From positions 1 to 44,044 of the forward strand of contig JAISZI010000064.1 of assembly GCA_031269335.1 (NCBI GenBank): a stretch of 44,044 nucleotides of DNA, written 5' to 3'. The stretch's first letter is position 1. Each line of letters begins with the position of its first letter. A program made the position numbers and the translations under genes. This document shows, one piece after another, positions 1-8,388 of the stretch. The stretch is from Puniceicoccales bacterium (GTDB lineage Bacteria; Verrucomicrobiota; Verrucomicrobiia; Opitutales; UBA953). The notes under the pieces are model-generated. The model had not been told where the DNA came from. It saw nothing but the letters and a program-made list of their open reading frames with translations, and made no database searches.

Positions 1-3000
1 TACCGCGAAGTCGTGCTCGTTGGACGGTTCTCGCGAGCGCTGGCGCGGCTCAACCCACAGGTGCCGGCCGCCGTGCTCGACGAGGCGATGCAGCGCGTGC
101 TCAAGCTCGACAATCCTGTCGCCGCGCAACGCAACCGCGACTTTCACCGGCTGCTGCTCTCCGGCCTGCCCGTGAGCTGGCGCGAGGGCGACGCGGTCAG
201 GCACGACATCGCGCGGCTCGTCGATTTTTCCACGCAACACCTCGACGCCAACGAGTTTCTCGTCGTCAACCAGTTCGCGATCAAAGGCCCGAACAAGACC
301 CGCCGGCCCGATCTTGTCGTCTTCATCAACGGCCTGCCGCTCGCCATCATCGAGTTGAAAAATCCCGCCGACGAACAGACCGATGTCTGGAAGGCCTGGC
401 AACAACTCCAAAACTACAAGGAGGAGATTCCTGACATTTTTAACACCAACGAGGCCCTCATCGTCAGCGACGGGTTTACCGCCCGCGTCGGCTCACTCAC
501 CGCCGACCGTGAGCGCTTCCTCCCGTGGCGCACGATCAAGAACGAGGACGACAAGCCGGTCGTGGAATTTGAAATCGAAAAAATCATCCGCGGCTTTTTC
601 GACCGCGAATTGTTTCTCGATTACCTCAAGCACTTCATCCTCTTCGAGCAGGACGGTGACCGGATTGTGAAGAAGATCGCCGGCTACCATCAGTTCCACG
701 CCGTCCGCGAGGCCGTGCGTGTGACCGTGATCGCTGCGCAGGAATCGGAGCCCGACGTGCTGGAGGAACCGCGCGCGCCCTACGGCCGCGAAGTCGTGCC
801 CGGTTCGCGCAAAGCCGGCGTCGTCTGGCACACCCAAGGCTCTGGCAAGAGCATCTCCATGGTTTGCTACGCCGGAAAACTCATCCAGCAGCCGGAGATG
901 AAAAACCCCACCCTCGTCGTCGTCACCGATCGCAACGACCTCGACGGCCAGCTCTACGAAACCTTTTGCGGTGCGCAGGAACTCCTCAAGCAGACGCCCG
1001 AACAGGCGGAAAGTCGCGAGGAACTCCGCGCCAAACTCGCATCCCGCCAGGCCGGCGGGATCATCTTCACTACGATTCAGAAGTTTGCTTCACCGCAAAC
1101 TTCTGAATCGCCCTCACCCCAACCCTCTCCCAGTGGGAGAGGGAGTGATACCGCAAGTTGCGGGAGAGGGAGTGGTGGCGCAGGTTGTGGGAGAGGGGGT
1201 GGTGGCGCAAGTTATCGCGGAGGGCTGCCTGTGTCTGGCCTTCTAAAACGGGCACGGGAATTGAGGGCAAAACAGACGCCCGCGGAAGAGCTGCTTTGGG
1301 CCTTGTTGCGCAACCGCCAGCTCGCGGGGGCAAAATTCCGGCGGCAGCATCAATTTGGGAAATATATCTGCGACTTTTACTGCGCCGAAGCGGGCTTGAT
1401 CGTGGAATGTGATGGCGCATCCCATCACACGCCCGAAGCGATGGCACACGACGCCAAACGAGACGCCTATCTTCGCGCGTCCGGCCATACCGTTCTTCGT
1501 TTCGAAAACAACCAAGTCCTGACTGACACCGAAACCGTCCTCAAAAAAATCTCCCTCCACCTCCCCTCTCCCCTTGGGAGAGGGGCCGGGGGTGAGGGCG
1601 ATGTTGCCACCAACGAATTCCGAATGTCCCCCCTGAACCTGCGCGGCAACATCGTAGTCATCTCCGACGAAGCCCACCGCAGCCAATACGGATTGAAGGC
1701 GAAGCTGAACACCAAAACCGGCCAATACACTCACGGCTTCGCCCGGCATCTCCGCGACGCTCTGCCGCTCGCCTCCTTCATCGGCTTCACCGGCACGCCC
1801 ATCGAGCGCGACGACAAGGACACTCGCGCCGTCTTTGGCAACTACATCAGCATCTACGACATTCAGGACGCGGTGGACGACGGCGCCACCGTCGAAATCC
1901 TCTACGAAAGCCGCCTCGCCAAACTCGACGTCAACCGCGAACAGATCGAGCAACTCAGCGCCCAGGTGGAGGAAGTCGTCGAGGACGAGGAGGAGACCCA
2001 GCGCGAAAAAACCAAGGGACTCTGGTCCACCCTCGAAAAACTCGTTGGCGCCAGGGAACGCATTGAGGAAATCGCCGCCGACCTCGTGGCGCACTTCGAA
2101 AAGCGCGACGCCGTCATGCCCGGCAAGGCCATGATCGTCGGCATGAGCCGCGACATCTGCGCGCGCCTCTACGCCGCCATCGTCGCGCTCCGCCCCGAGT
2201 GGCACGACCCCGGCATCGAACGCGGCGCGATCAAGGTCGTCATAACCGGCAGCGCGTCCGACGACAAGGCGCTCCAGCCCCACGTCACCACCCGGCGCCA
2301 GAAAAAGCGCCTCGAAAAACGCTTCAAAAACCCCGCCGACCCGCTGCGCCTCGTGATCGTGCGCGACATGTGGCTGACCGGCTTCGACGTCCCGTGCTGC
2401 CACACGATGTATATCGACAAGCCCATGAAGGGCCACAACCTCATGCAGGCCATCGCCCGCGTGAACCGCGTTTTCAAGGACAAGCCCGGCGGCCTCGTGG
2501 TGGACTACATCGGCATCGCCAACGACCTGAAGACCGCGCTCAAGACCTACGCCGACTCCAACGGACGCGGCCAGCCCAGCCGCCAGGCCGGGGAATTCCT
2601 CGACATCCTCCGCGCCAAACTCGACGCCTGCCGCGGCCTCTTCCGTTCAGGCGGCGGCTTCGACTATTCCGCTTACGAAAAGCGCCCGACCGCCCTGCTC
2701 GTCCCGGCGGCGAACCACATCCTCGGCCTGCCCGACGGCAAAAAGCGGTTCCTCGATCTCGTGACCGCCATCACCCGCGCCTTCGCCCTCTGCGGCACGC
2801 TCGACGAAGCGGACGCGCTGCGCACCGAAATCGCCTTCTTCAGCGCAGTGAAGGCCGCCATCGTGAAATACACCACGGTGGACAAAAAACTCACCGAAGC
2901 CGAAAAACACTCCGCCCTGCGCCGCATCCTCGACAACGCCGTCGTCTCCGAAGGCGTCGCCGATATTTTCGCCCTCGCCGGCCTCCACAAACCCAACATC

Positions 3001-3552
3001 GGGTTGCTCTCGGAAGCCTTCCTCGAAGACGTCCGCAACATGCCGCACAAAAACCTCGCGGTGGAGTTGCTGGAAAAACTCCTGCGCGACGAGATCAAGG
3101 CGCATACGCGGACGAACGTCGTCCTCCGGAAAAAATTCGGCGACCGCCTGATGGATGCCCTGCGCAAGTATCACAACCGCGCCGTCGAAACCGCGCAGGT
3201 GATCGAGGAACTCCTCAAGATGGCCGGCGATTTCAAAGACGCGCTCGACCGCAATGAAAAGCTCGGCCTCAGCCCCGACGAGATTGCCTTCTACGACGCT
3301 CTCGCCGAACGTCCCGATGTCCTGCGCCAGATGGGCGATGCCACGCTCAAACAATTGGCAATCGAACTCACCGAGCACCTCCGCTCCAGCACCACGGTGG
3401 ACTGGCAGGTGCGCGACAGCGTCCGGGCTCGGATGCGCATCTCCATCAAGCGCCTGCTCAAAAAATACAAATACCCGCCCGAAGGGCAGGAAGAGGCTGT
3501 TGTCCTTGTGCTCAAACAGGCCGGGACGCTTTCCGATGAATGGAGCAGGTAA
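1..3552 (+). CDS. hsdR: Type I restriction enzyme R subunit (HsdR), 5' partial, with embedded DUF559 domain
   Basis: ATP-dependent translocase/endonuclease subunit of a type I restriction-modification complex. The reading frame is open to the left edge, so the true start is outside the window; the GTG at 13 is internal. Counting residues from 13: an N-terminal PD-(D/E)XK nuclease (RPD near 98, IELK at 113-116), Walker A TQGSGKS near 274-280, DEAH at 552-555, a FTGTP helicase motif, the QAIARVNRVF motif VI, and a long C-terminal helical region. Between Walker A and DEAH, where the family normally has about 15 residues after TTIQKF, lies an extra segment of about 170 residues containing a DUF559 (Vsr-like) nuclease. 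Without it the protein would be near 1010 residues, the usual family size. No hsdM or hsdS is visible; they may lie to the left. Whether the interrupted enzyme still works is unknown. Confidence 0.93.
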   Translation, partial: YREVVLVGRFSRALARLNPQVPAAVLDEAMQRVLKLDNPVAAQRNRDFHRLLLSGLPVSWREGDAVRHDIARLVDFSTQHLDANEFLVVNQFAIKGPNKTRRPDLVVFINGLPLAIIELKNPADEQTDVWKAWQQLQNYKEEIPDIFNTNEALIVSDGFTARVGSLTADRERFLPWRTIKNEDDKPVVEFEIEKIIRGFFDRELFLDYLKHFILFEQDGDRIVKKIAGYHQFHAVREAVRVTVIAAQESEPDVLEEPRAPYGREVVPGSRKAGVVWHTQGSGKSISMVCYAGKLIQQPEMKNPTLVVVTDRNDLDGQLYETFCGAQELLKQTPEQAESREELRAKLASRQAGGIIFTTIQKFASPQTSESPSPQPSPSGRGSDTASCGRGSGGAGCGRGGGGASYRGGLPVSGLLKRARELRAKQTPAEELLWALLRNRQLAGAKFRRQHQFGKYICDFYCAEAGLIVECDGASHHTPEAMAHDAKRDAYLRASGHTVLRFENNQVLTDTETVLKKISLHLPSPLGRGAGGEGDVATNEFRMSPLNLRGNIVVISDEAHRSQYGLKAKLNTKTGQYTHGFARHLRDALPLASFIGFTGTPIERDDKDTRAVFGNYISIYDIQDAVDDGATVEILYESRLAKLDVNREQIEQLSAQVEEVVEDEEETQREKTKGLWSTLEKLVGARERIEEIAADLVAHFEKRDAVMPGKAMIVGMSRDICARLYAAIVALRPEWHDPGIERGAIKVVITGSASDDKALQPHVTTRRQKKRLEKRFKNPADPLRLVIVRDMWLTGFDVPCCHTMYIDKPMKGHNLMQAIARVNRVFKDKPGGLVVDYIGIANDLKTALKTYADSNGRGQPSRQAGEFLDILRAKLDACRGLFRSGGGFDYSAYEKRPTALLVPAANHILGLPDGKKRFLDLVTAITRAFALCGTLDEADALRTEIAFFSAVKAAIVKYTTVDKKLTEAEKHSALRRILDNAVVSEGVADIFALAGLHKPNIGLLSEAFLEDVRNMPHKNLAVELLEKLLRDEIKAHTRTNVVLRKKFGDRLMDALRKYHNRAVETAQVIEELLKMAGDFKDALDRNEKLGLSPDEIAFYDALAERPDVLRQMGDATLKQLAIELTEHLRSSTTVDWQVRDSVRARMRISIKRLLKKYKYPPEGQEEAVVLVLKQAGTLSDEWSR
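1074..1109. repeat. Perfect 15-bp inverted repeat at the left junction of the DUF559 cassette
   Basis: GATTCAGAAGTTTGC at 1074-1088, a 6-base loop (1089-1094), then its exact reverse complement GCAAACTTCTGAATC at 1095-1109. The left arm encodes the conserved host motif IQKFA of HsdR, so the right arm appears to be an inverted copy of host sequence made at insertion. Confidence 0.9.
1123..1143. repeat. Left palindrome of the cassette
   Basis: Arms CCCTCTCCCA and TGGGAGAGGG, ten bases each around one central base. It resembles REP-like palindromes often seen beside DUF559 genes in Gram-negative genomes. Confidence 0.85.
1133..1213 (+). repeat. Three tandem copies of a 27-bp unit
   Basis: Units at 1133-1159, 1160-1186 and 1187-1213, differing at a few bases. 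Each starts with the right arm of the left palindrome (GGGAGAGGG) and encodes nine residues: GRGSDTASC, GRGSGGAGC, GRGGGGASY. The unit is a multiple of three, so copy-number change would keep the hsdR frame open. Confidence 0.85.
1563..1585. repeat. Right palindrome of the cassette
   Basis: Arms CCCCTCTCCC and GGGAGAGGGG with a three-base centre, a variant of the left palindrome in the same family, directly inside the right inverted end at 1589-1599. Confidence 0.85.
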
Positions 3553-3588
3553 TGCCTGGAGCGTCCCGTGTTTCGGAAAGCAAGGGGC

Positions 3589-3770
3589 TGGCAGCCCGTG
3601 ATGTTTTGGTATCCATCGCTGCCCTGGGCTATTATTGGAGCTGCCCCTTTGGGGCGAAGATGTATCCGCGCCAACGGTGCATCCTAATGGTCAGCCCGAT
3701 GCAACGCCCTGGATATTGGGGAACCAGAAAAAATCAAAGCCCCGAAGGGGCGCGACCCCTGCAACGCCCG
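3589..3770. repeat. Dispersed palindromic repeat, degenerate copy
   Basis: The 332-bp space between hsdR and rplK holds no convincing gene. This part contains GCCCTGGGC, GCCCCTTTGGGGC (perfect palindrome), CAACGCCCTGGATATTGGGG and CCCCGAAGGGGC. The same elements recur in cleaner form at 16765-17225. Short frames here have no family resemblance. Confidence 0.65.
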
Positions 3771-3811
3771 ACTTCGCCAATGAATTGTTCGCGACCAGTG
3801 CTCCTCGTCGA

Positions 3812-3864
3812 GCCAATCTTTGCGGCGAGATTTCTTTCTTGCCGCTTTTTATCAAAGGATTGGC
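3812..3864 (-). terminator. Imperfect hairpin downstream of rplK
   Basis: GCCAATCTTTG at 3812-3822 pairs with CAAAGGATTGGC at 3853-3864 apart from one unpaired base. It lies 20-70 bases beyond the rplK stop on the minus strand. The loop is long and no clean T-run follows, so termination is only a possibility. Direct repeats of TGCG-GGCGAGATT at 3821 and 3871 overlap it. Confidence 0.3.
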
Positions 3865-3884
3865 ACTTTCTGCGTGGCGAGATT

Positions 3885-4310
3885 CTATTCGATGACTTCG
3901 ATACCCATTGAACGGGCGGTGCCCTCAATCATGCGGGCTGCGGCGTCGGGGTCTGATGCGTTAAGGTCTTTTTTCTTTAGTTCTACAATTTCGAGTAGTT
4001 GTTTGCGTGTGACCTTGCCAACTTTATCGCGATTAGGGACACCGGATCCGCTTTCGATTTTGGCAGCTTTTTTTAGGAGGACTGCGGCGGGGGGTGATTT
4101 CAGGACAAAGGTGAAAGATTTGTCCTGATAGACGGTGATGATGACAGGGAGGATAATTCCTGCCTGTTCCTTAGTTCTAGCATTAAACTCTTTGCAAAAT
4201 GCCATAATGTTGACGCCTTTGGCGCCTAATGCAGGACCGACGGGGGGCGCAGGATTTGCCGCACCGGCGGGAAGTTGCAGACGGATTTCTCCGACGACTT
4301 TTTTTGCCAT
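3885..4310 (-). CDS. rplK: 50S ribosomal protein L11
   Basis: L11 binds the GTPase-associated region of 23S rRNA and stimulates factor-dependent GTP hydrolysis. The 141-residue product matches the usual length. Recognisable segments are the N-terminal [19 protein letters not shown] and [13 protein letters not shown], the [11 protein letters not shown] linker and the C-terminal rRNA-binding part [11 protein letters not shown], ending with [10 protein letters not shown]. It is the last gene of the tuf-secE-nusG-rplK run. Normally rplA, rplJ, rplL and rpoBC follow; here the next sequence is a repeat-bearing spacer and the convergent hsdR, so the conserved operon is cut at this point. Confidence 0.98.
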   Translation of the reverse strand: MAKKVVGEIRLQLPAGAANPAPPVGPALGAKGVNIMAFCKEFNARTKEQAGIILPVIITVYQDKSFTFVLKSPPAAVLLKKAAKIESGSGVPNRDKVGKVTRKQLLEIVELKKKDLNASDPDAAARMIEGTARSMGIEVIE

Positions 4311-4353
4311 TGTTATTTTTTTGTCTGTTTGTGTGTTGTTGTTTTAGAAATTT

Positions 4354-5031
4354 TTACTCGGTGCTGCGTTCCACCTGCCAAAATTCGAGTTCGACAGGGG
4401 TGAAACGTCCGAAAATGGAAACTGAGACTTCGAGTTTTCCGCGTTCATTATCGACGGACTCGACGATGCCTGTCGTTGTCTTGAAGGGACCGTCTGTAAT
4501 TTTGACGCTTTCGCCTGGGTTATAGACTATCTTGGGAACAGGTTTCCCTTCTGCTTCTTCGACTTGTTTTAGAATACGCTCCATCTCCGTCGGTTTGAGA
4601 GAAATGGGTTCAGTTCCGCCGATGAAATTTATCACGCCTTGGACGCTGTTGACGAAATACCAGGGTTTTTGCAAGAGTTTGCCTCCTTCGTCGTAAAGGC
4701 GCATCTGCAAGAACATATAATTGGGATATAGCTTACGAATTTTGGTCGTTTTTTTACCGTTTTTTACTTCTTGGACAGTTTCGCAGGGCATCAGGACACG
4801 GTCGGAAAGAGGGCGTCCGGGAGGAGGTGCAAAAAACTCTGCCATTTCCTCGACCTCTATGAATTTATCCATGTATTTTTTCACTTTCCCTTCCATATTA
4901 GAGAGAGTTTGGATGGCATACCATCGGAACCCTCCCTTGCTTTCGGCAGGTTTTATTATTGCCGCCATGGCGGCAATTTCTGGAACGGTTGCCCCTTCGG
5001 TAGATATGCTCGTGTCTGTCATCGAATTCAT
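4354..5031 (-). CDS. nusG: Transcription termination/antitermination factor NusG
   Basis: NusG contacts RNA polymerase and links it to Rho or to the ribosome. At 225 residues it is longer than the roughly 180 of E. coli because about 40 residues (acidic then Ala-rich, TDTSISTEGATVPEIAAMA) precede the NGN domain, which starts at RWYAIQTLSNMEGKVKKY. The C-terminal KOW domain contains GESVKITDGPFKTTTGIVES and ends FWQVERSTE. The ATG at 5031 is chosen because it lies 10 bases after the secE stop; an upstream TTG at 5055 would overlap secE, and an ATG at 5022 is also possible. Confidence 0.97.
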   Translation of the reverse strand: MNSMTDTSISTEGATVPEIAAMAAIIKPAESKGGFRWYAIQTLSNMEGKVKKYMDKFIEVEEMAEFFAPPPGRPLSDRVLMPCETVQEVKNGKKTTKIRKLYPNYMFLQMRLYDEGGKLLQKPWYFVNSVQGVINFIGGTEPISLKPTEMERILKQVEEAEGKPVPKIVYNPGESVKITDGPFKTTTGIVESVDNERGKLEVSVSIFGRFTPVELEFWQVERSTE

Positions 5032-5041
5032 TAAGTTTTTG

Positions 5042-5257
5042 TTAGTGAACAACAAGACGCGTCACACACCGGACAAGTTCGTGCATAGAAAAGTCAAAAA
5101 CGAAGACACAGGCGGAAAGGATGGCGATAAAGACCATGACGACGAAGGTTGACTGGACGAGCTTTTTTGGCGTCGGCCAGACCGCTTTTGTCCAGACTTG
5201 TTCGATTGTTTCGTTCCAGAACTGGCGGGTTTTATTTAGAAAAGACAGCGCGCTCAT
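5042..5257 (-). CDS. secE: Preprotein translocase subunit SecE
   Basis: Small essential clamp subunit of the SecYEG channel. The 71-residue product has the short amphipathic helix and conserved TKAVWPTPKKLVQST motif followed by one membrane segment (FVVMVFIAILSACVFVF). It sits between tRNA-Trp and nusG in the standard bacterial order, and the 10-base gap to nusG suggests co-transcription. Confidence 0.96.
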   Translation of the reverse strand: MSALSFLNKTRQFWNETIEQVWTKAVWPTPKKLVQSTFVVMVFIAILSACVFVFDFSMHELVRCVTRLVVH

Positions 5258-5273
5258 TGTATCTTGTTAAAAG

Positions 5274-5349
<76 letters not shown>

Positions 5350-5390
5350 GTTTACTGCGAAAAGTTTTTATGTGAATGGAGGAAATAGGC

Positions 5391-5426
5391 AATGCCGGAA
5401 CCCGCGTGTGGCAGGCTCCCGGCATT
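5391..5426 (-). terminator. Hairpin downstream of tuf
   Basis: AATGCCGG (5391-5398) and CCGGCATT (5419-5426) form a perfect 8-bp stem 44 bases after the tuf stop. The following bases on the minus strand are only moderately T-rich, so it may be an attenuating or processing hairpin between tuf and tRNA-Trp rather than a full terminator. Confidence 0.45.
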
Positions 5427-5470
5427 TCCAATTCGTGTTATGCGTGTGAAAACGTGCCGGTGCCTGTGGT

Positions 5471-6661
5471 CTATTTGATGACTTCGACGATCTGACCGGA
5501 GCCGACTGTGCGTCCGCCCTCGCGAATGGCGAAGCGTTTTCCCTTCTCCATTGCAACGGGTTTTTGCAGATCGATCGTTATCGTCAAGTTATCCCCAGGC
5601 ATCACCATCTCCACGTTTTCGGGCAGTGTGCACTCTCCCGTGATGTCGGCGGTGCCGAAATAGAACTGCGGGCGATACTTGGTAAAGAAGGGGGTGTGGC
5701 GTCCGCCTTCTTCTTTCGTAAGGACGTAGATTTGCGCCTTGGCTTGCACGTGAGGCAGGATGGAACCGGGCTTGGCGAGGCTGTGGCCGCGCTCTACTTG
5801 GTCCTTATCAACGCCGCGCAGGAGAAGGCCGACGTTATCGCCAGCGATACCTTCGTCCAAGCTCTTGCGGAACATTTCGACGCCGGTGACGACGGTTTTG
5901 CGTGTTTCGCCCAGACCAACGATTTCGACTTCTTCGCCGACTTTGACTTTGCCGCGTTCGATGCGCCCGGTGGCGACGGTGCCGCGTCCGGTGATGGTGA
6001 ACACGTCTTCAACCGACATGAGGAAGGTTTTGTCAATCTCGCGCACCGGCTCGGCGATTTCGCTGTCGAGTGCTTCCAGCAACTCGGTGATGGCTTTGAT
6101 GCCTTCGGGCTTTTTTTCGAGGGCGGCGATAGCGGAGCCGCGGATAATTTTGGCGTTTTCCCCGTCGTATTCGTATTTTTTGAGCAGGTCGCGCACTTCC
6201 ATTTCGACGAGTTCGATGAGTTCCGGGTCGTCGAGCAGGTCAACCTTGTTGAGCCAAACGACGATGGAGGGAACCCCGACTTGTTTTGCGAGAAGAATGT
6301 GCTCGCGCGTTTGCGGCATGGGACCGTCAGCGGCGGAAACTACGAGAATCGCACCGTCCATCTGGGCTGCGCCGGTGATCATGTTTTTGACGAAGTCCGC
6401 GTGTCCGGGACAGTCCACGTGCGCGTAGTGGCGCTTTTCGGACTCGTATTCGACGTGGGCGGCGGCGATGGTCACCGTCTTGGTGGCGTCGCGCACGGTG
6501 CCTCCCTTCGCAATGTCCTTGTAGGACTTGACGACGGCGAGACCCTTGTCCGCCTGCACGGCGAGGATCGCCGCCGTAGTGGTTGTCTTTCCGTGGTCAA
6601 TGTGACCGATAGTGCCCACGTTGACATGGGGCTTGTTACGGATGAAGTTTTCTTTTGCCAT
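5471..6661 (-). CDS. tuf: Elongation factor Tu
   Basis: GTPase that delivers aminoacyl-tRNA to the ribosome. The 396-residue product has the G motifs [34 protein letters not shown], the domain 2 segment [14 protein letters not shown], and the C-terminal [12 protein letters not shown]. The ATG at 6661 ([14 protein letters not shown]) is the family start; a longer frame from 6715 adds unrelated residues. It lies just downstream of tRNA-Thr and upstream of tRNA-Trp-secE-nusG-rplK. Confidence 0.99.
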   Translation of the reverse strand: MAKENFIRNKPHVNVGTIGHIDHGKTTTTAAILAVQADKGLAVVKSYKDIAKGGTVRDATKTVTIAAAHVEYESEKRHYAHVDCPGHADFVKNMITGAAQMDGAILVVSAADGPMPQTREHILLAKQVGVPSIVVWLNKVDLLDDPELIELVEMEVRDLLKKYEYDGENAKIIRGSAIAALEKKPEGIKAITELLEALDSEIAEPVREIDKTFLMSVEDVFTITGRGTVATGRIERGKVKVGEEVEIVGLGETRKTVVTGVEMFRKSLDEGIAGDNVGLLLRGVDKDQVERGHSLAKPGSILPHVQAKAQIYVLTKEEGGRHTPFFTKYRPQFYFGTADITGECTLPENVEMVMPGDNLTITIDLQKPVAMEKGKRFAIREGGRTVGSGQIVEVIK

Positions 6662-6725
6662 GTTACTGTTTGTGTGTGTGTGAAAAAGGGAACCATGAGC
6701 ACGAATTGAAAACATGTCTTTCAGA

Positions 6726-6801
<76 letters not shown>

Positions 6802-6855
6802 ACAGACACCAAAGAACAGTCTTCTCCCGTGTTCACAGGTGAAAAAAGGAAGCGG

Positions 6856-6884
6856 CAAGATGTAAGTCGGCATTTCAGCGTCAA
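6856..6884 (-). promoter_or_regulatory. Probable promoter of the tRNA-Thr/tuf transcript
   Basis: TTGACG at 6884-6879 (minus) fits a -35 box. A weak -10 lies near 6856-6864. Upstream (6885-6915) is a very A/T-rich block resembling an UP element, which would suit a highly expressed tRNA-tuf operon. Confidence 0.5.
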
Positions 6885-6996
6885 GTGGTTTTTTTCTTTT
6901 TCAAAAAAACTTTTCGTCGCTCTGCGTCCTGTCTGCCGCTTGGGAAAAGGCTGAATTCGCCCGATTACCCTCCTTTTCGGCGGCAGCGACAGGGTG

Positions 6997-8154
6997 CTAT
7001 TCGTCGAACAATTCCGCTCCATCACCGGTCTCAGCGTGGAAAATGGACGGTTTGGTGCCGAATTTCGCGGCATAAGCGTCAACGATCCCGCCTGCATCGG
7101 CTTCGGAAAAAGTGCTGCCGGTGAACGCCATCACCGCACCGCCGAAACCGCCGCCGCTCAGGCGCGCACCAAAGACGTCCGGCGCACCCGCAACGCGCTC
7201 AGCGAGGAAGTCCAGCTCATCGCAGCTGTTCTCGAAGAATAGGCGCGAACTTTCGTGCGAGGCGGTGAGATTGCGCCCCACACGGGGAAGATCGCCGGCA
7301 TCGAGCGCGTCAAGCGTGTCGTGCACCCGCGCTGTCTCGCGGGCGACGTGCAGGGCGCGTTTGAAACGCTCGGTGCCGAGAGCCGCACGGGCTGCCTCAA
7401 TTTGCGTCTCACTCGCGGCGGCGAGGTTGATAAGCACCGGGTCGGCACGGCGCAAAATTTCAAACGCTTCCGCGCATTCCCTGTGCCGTGTCGCGTAAAG
7501 GGAATCCACGAGGGAATGTTTCTTGAGCGTGTTAAAAATCCAAAAATGCGTCCCCGCCGGCAAAGACCGCGTGGAAAACGTTTCCTTCTCGCAATCAATG
7601 AGAACTAATGCGCCGGCGCGGCCAAAAGCGACGGTCCCTTGGTCGAGAATGCCGCAAGGCATTCCAACGAAAGAGTTTTCGGCGGCACGCCCGAGGACGG
7701 CGATGCGTTTGCGGTCTAAGGCAAACCCGTGAAAAGCCGCGAGTGCGTATCCCGTGGCAAGCTCCAGCGCGGCGCTGCTTGAAAGACCGGTGCCGAGAGG
7801 CAAGTCGTTCGTTACCGCGATGTTAAATCCGTTATAGACGCTCATGCCGGCGTCGCGCATCACCTTTAACATGCCCAGCGGGTAATTTCCCCACGCTTCG
7901 GCACCGCTCAAAGGTTGCTCGGCGGCGTCAAGCGTCGTCTTGATACAGTCGGACTGCGCCGCGCTAACGAGCACGATTTTTTCGTCGGAACGCGGTCCAA
8001 CGGCGACAGTCACGTAACGGTTAATGGCGGCACCGAGCACCGGTCCTCCATTGTAATCAAGATGGTTTCCGATGAACTCAATGCGTCCGGGCGCACGGGC
8101 GGAAAAGGCGGGAACAGAGTTAAACTGCGAAAAGAAGTAGTTTCGGGTGGACAT
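6997..8154 (-). CDS. galK: Galactokinase (GHMP kinase)
   Basis: Phosphorylates galactose at C1 as the entry step of the Leloir pathway. The 385 residues contain the three GHMP motifs: ARAPGRIEFIGNHLDYNGG near the N terminus, LPLGTGLSSSAALELATG in the middle (phosphate binding) and GARLSGGGFGGAVMAF near the C terminus, plus CGILDQ carrying the catalytic Asp. The sugar-binding motif differs from the textbook GRxNLIGEHTDY: Asn replaces the Glu before His, and E replaces N two positions after Arg. Such variants exist in annotated galactokinases, but the sugar specificity could differ. No other gal gene is adjacent. Confidence 0.9.
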   Translation of the reverse strand: MSTRNYFFSQFNSVPAFSARAPGRIEFIGNHLDYNGGPVLGAAINRYVTVAVGPRSDEKIVLVSAAQSDCIKTTLDAAEQPLSGAEAWGNYPLGMLKVMRDAGMSVYNGFNIAVTNDLPLGTGLSSSAALELATGYALAAFHGFALDRKRIAVLGRAAENSFVGMPCGILDQGTVAFGRAGALVLIDCEKETFSTRSLPAGTHFWIFNTLKKHSLVDSLYATRHRECAEAFEILRRADPVLINLAAASETQIEAARAALGTERFKRALHVARETARVHDTLDALDAGDLPRVGRNLTASHESSRLFFENSCDELDFLAERVAGAPDVFGARLSGGGFGGAVMAFTGSTFSEADAGGIVDAYAAKFGTKPSIFHAETGDGAELFDE

Positions 8155-8388
8155 AGCCTTGCGCGCAGAATGAAACCCAAACGCCCGTAGGAAAGTATTT
8201 TTTTGCGCAGGTTCGCGCAGGGAAGTTTAGGTGAATTTCGCACAGCGGCGCGGGGGCGCAAAGGCTCACAGCGAGAAACTCGCGACCGAAAATGTGAAAA
8301 TCGGGGAGGCGTTTCCCTCTGGCCGCTGGTTTTCGCCCATACATTCGCCTCTCGCCCTTTCGCAAAAACGACCGTTTTTTACGGGGGC

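Larger units (their letters stand above)
1095..1607 (+). mobile_element. In-frame DUF559 nuclease cassette bounded by palindromic repeats
   Basis: A stretch of about 0.5 kb inserted within hsdR without breaking its frame; the exact edges are uncertain by a few codons. It has inverted ends: GCCCTCACCCC at 1110-1120 and its perfect complement GGGGTGAGGGC at 1589-1599. Just inside each end is a near-perfect palindrome (1123-1143 and 1563-1585) built on CCCTCTCCC/GGGAGAGGG. The interior (about 1240-1560) encodes a DUF559 domain, recognisable from TPAEELLWALLRNRQL, KFRRQHQFGKYICDFYC, LIVECDGASHH and HTVLRF, with the D and E/D residues expected of a Vsr-like PD-(D/E)XK fold. A GTG at 1231 could have been the start of a free-standing form. 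The mobility is inferred from structure; no transposase is present and no clear target-site duplication was found. Confidence 0.72.

Noticed and set aside
1095-1607. The hsdR insert as an intein
   Set aside because: No Cys/Ser at the upstream splice position followed by intein blocks, and no terminal His-Asn before Cys/Ser/Thr. The nuclease is of DUF559 type, not LAGLIDADG or HNH.
1091-1611. Four-base CACC target-site duplication around the cassette (1091-1094 and 1608-1611)
   Set aside because: Removing one copy plus the cassette deletes 517 bases and would leave the host out of frame, so the match is probably chance.
1243-2436. 397-residue minus-strand frame inside hsdR
   Set aside because: Antisense shadow of conserved helicase sequence with no family motifs.
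5564-6709. 381-residue plus-strand frame antisense to tuf
   Set aside because: It mirrors EF-Tu codons and shows no recognisable domain.
8203-8388. N-terminal extension of the metal permease, or a metal riboswitch in its leader
   Set aside because: The extra 62 residues do not resemble the family, and I see no riboswitch core motif in the leader.
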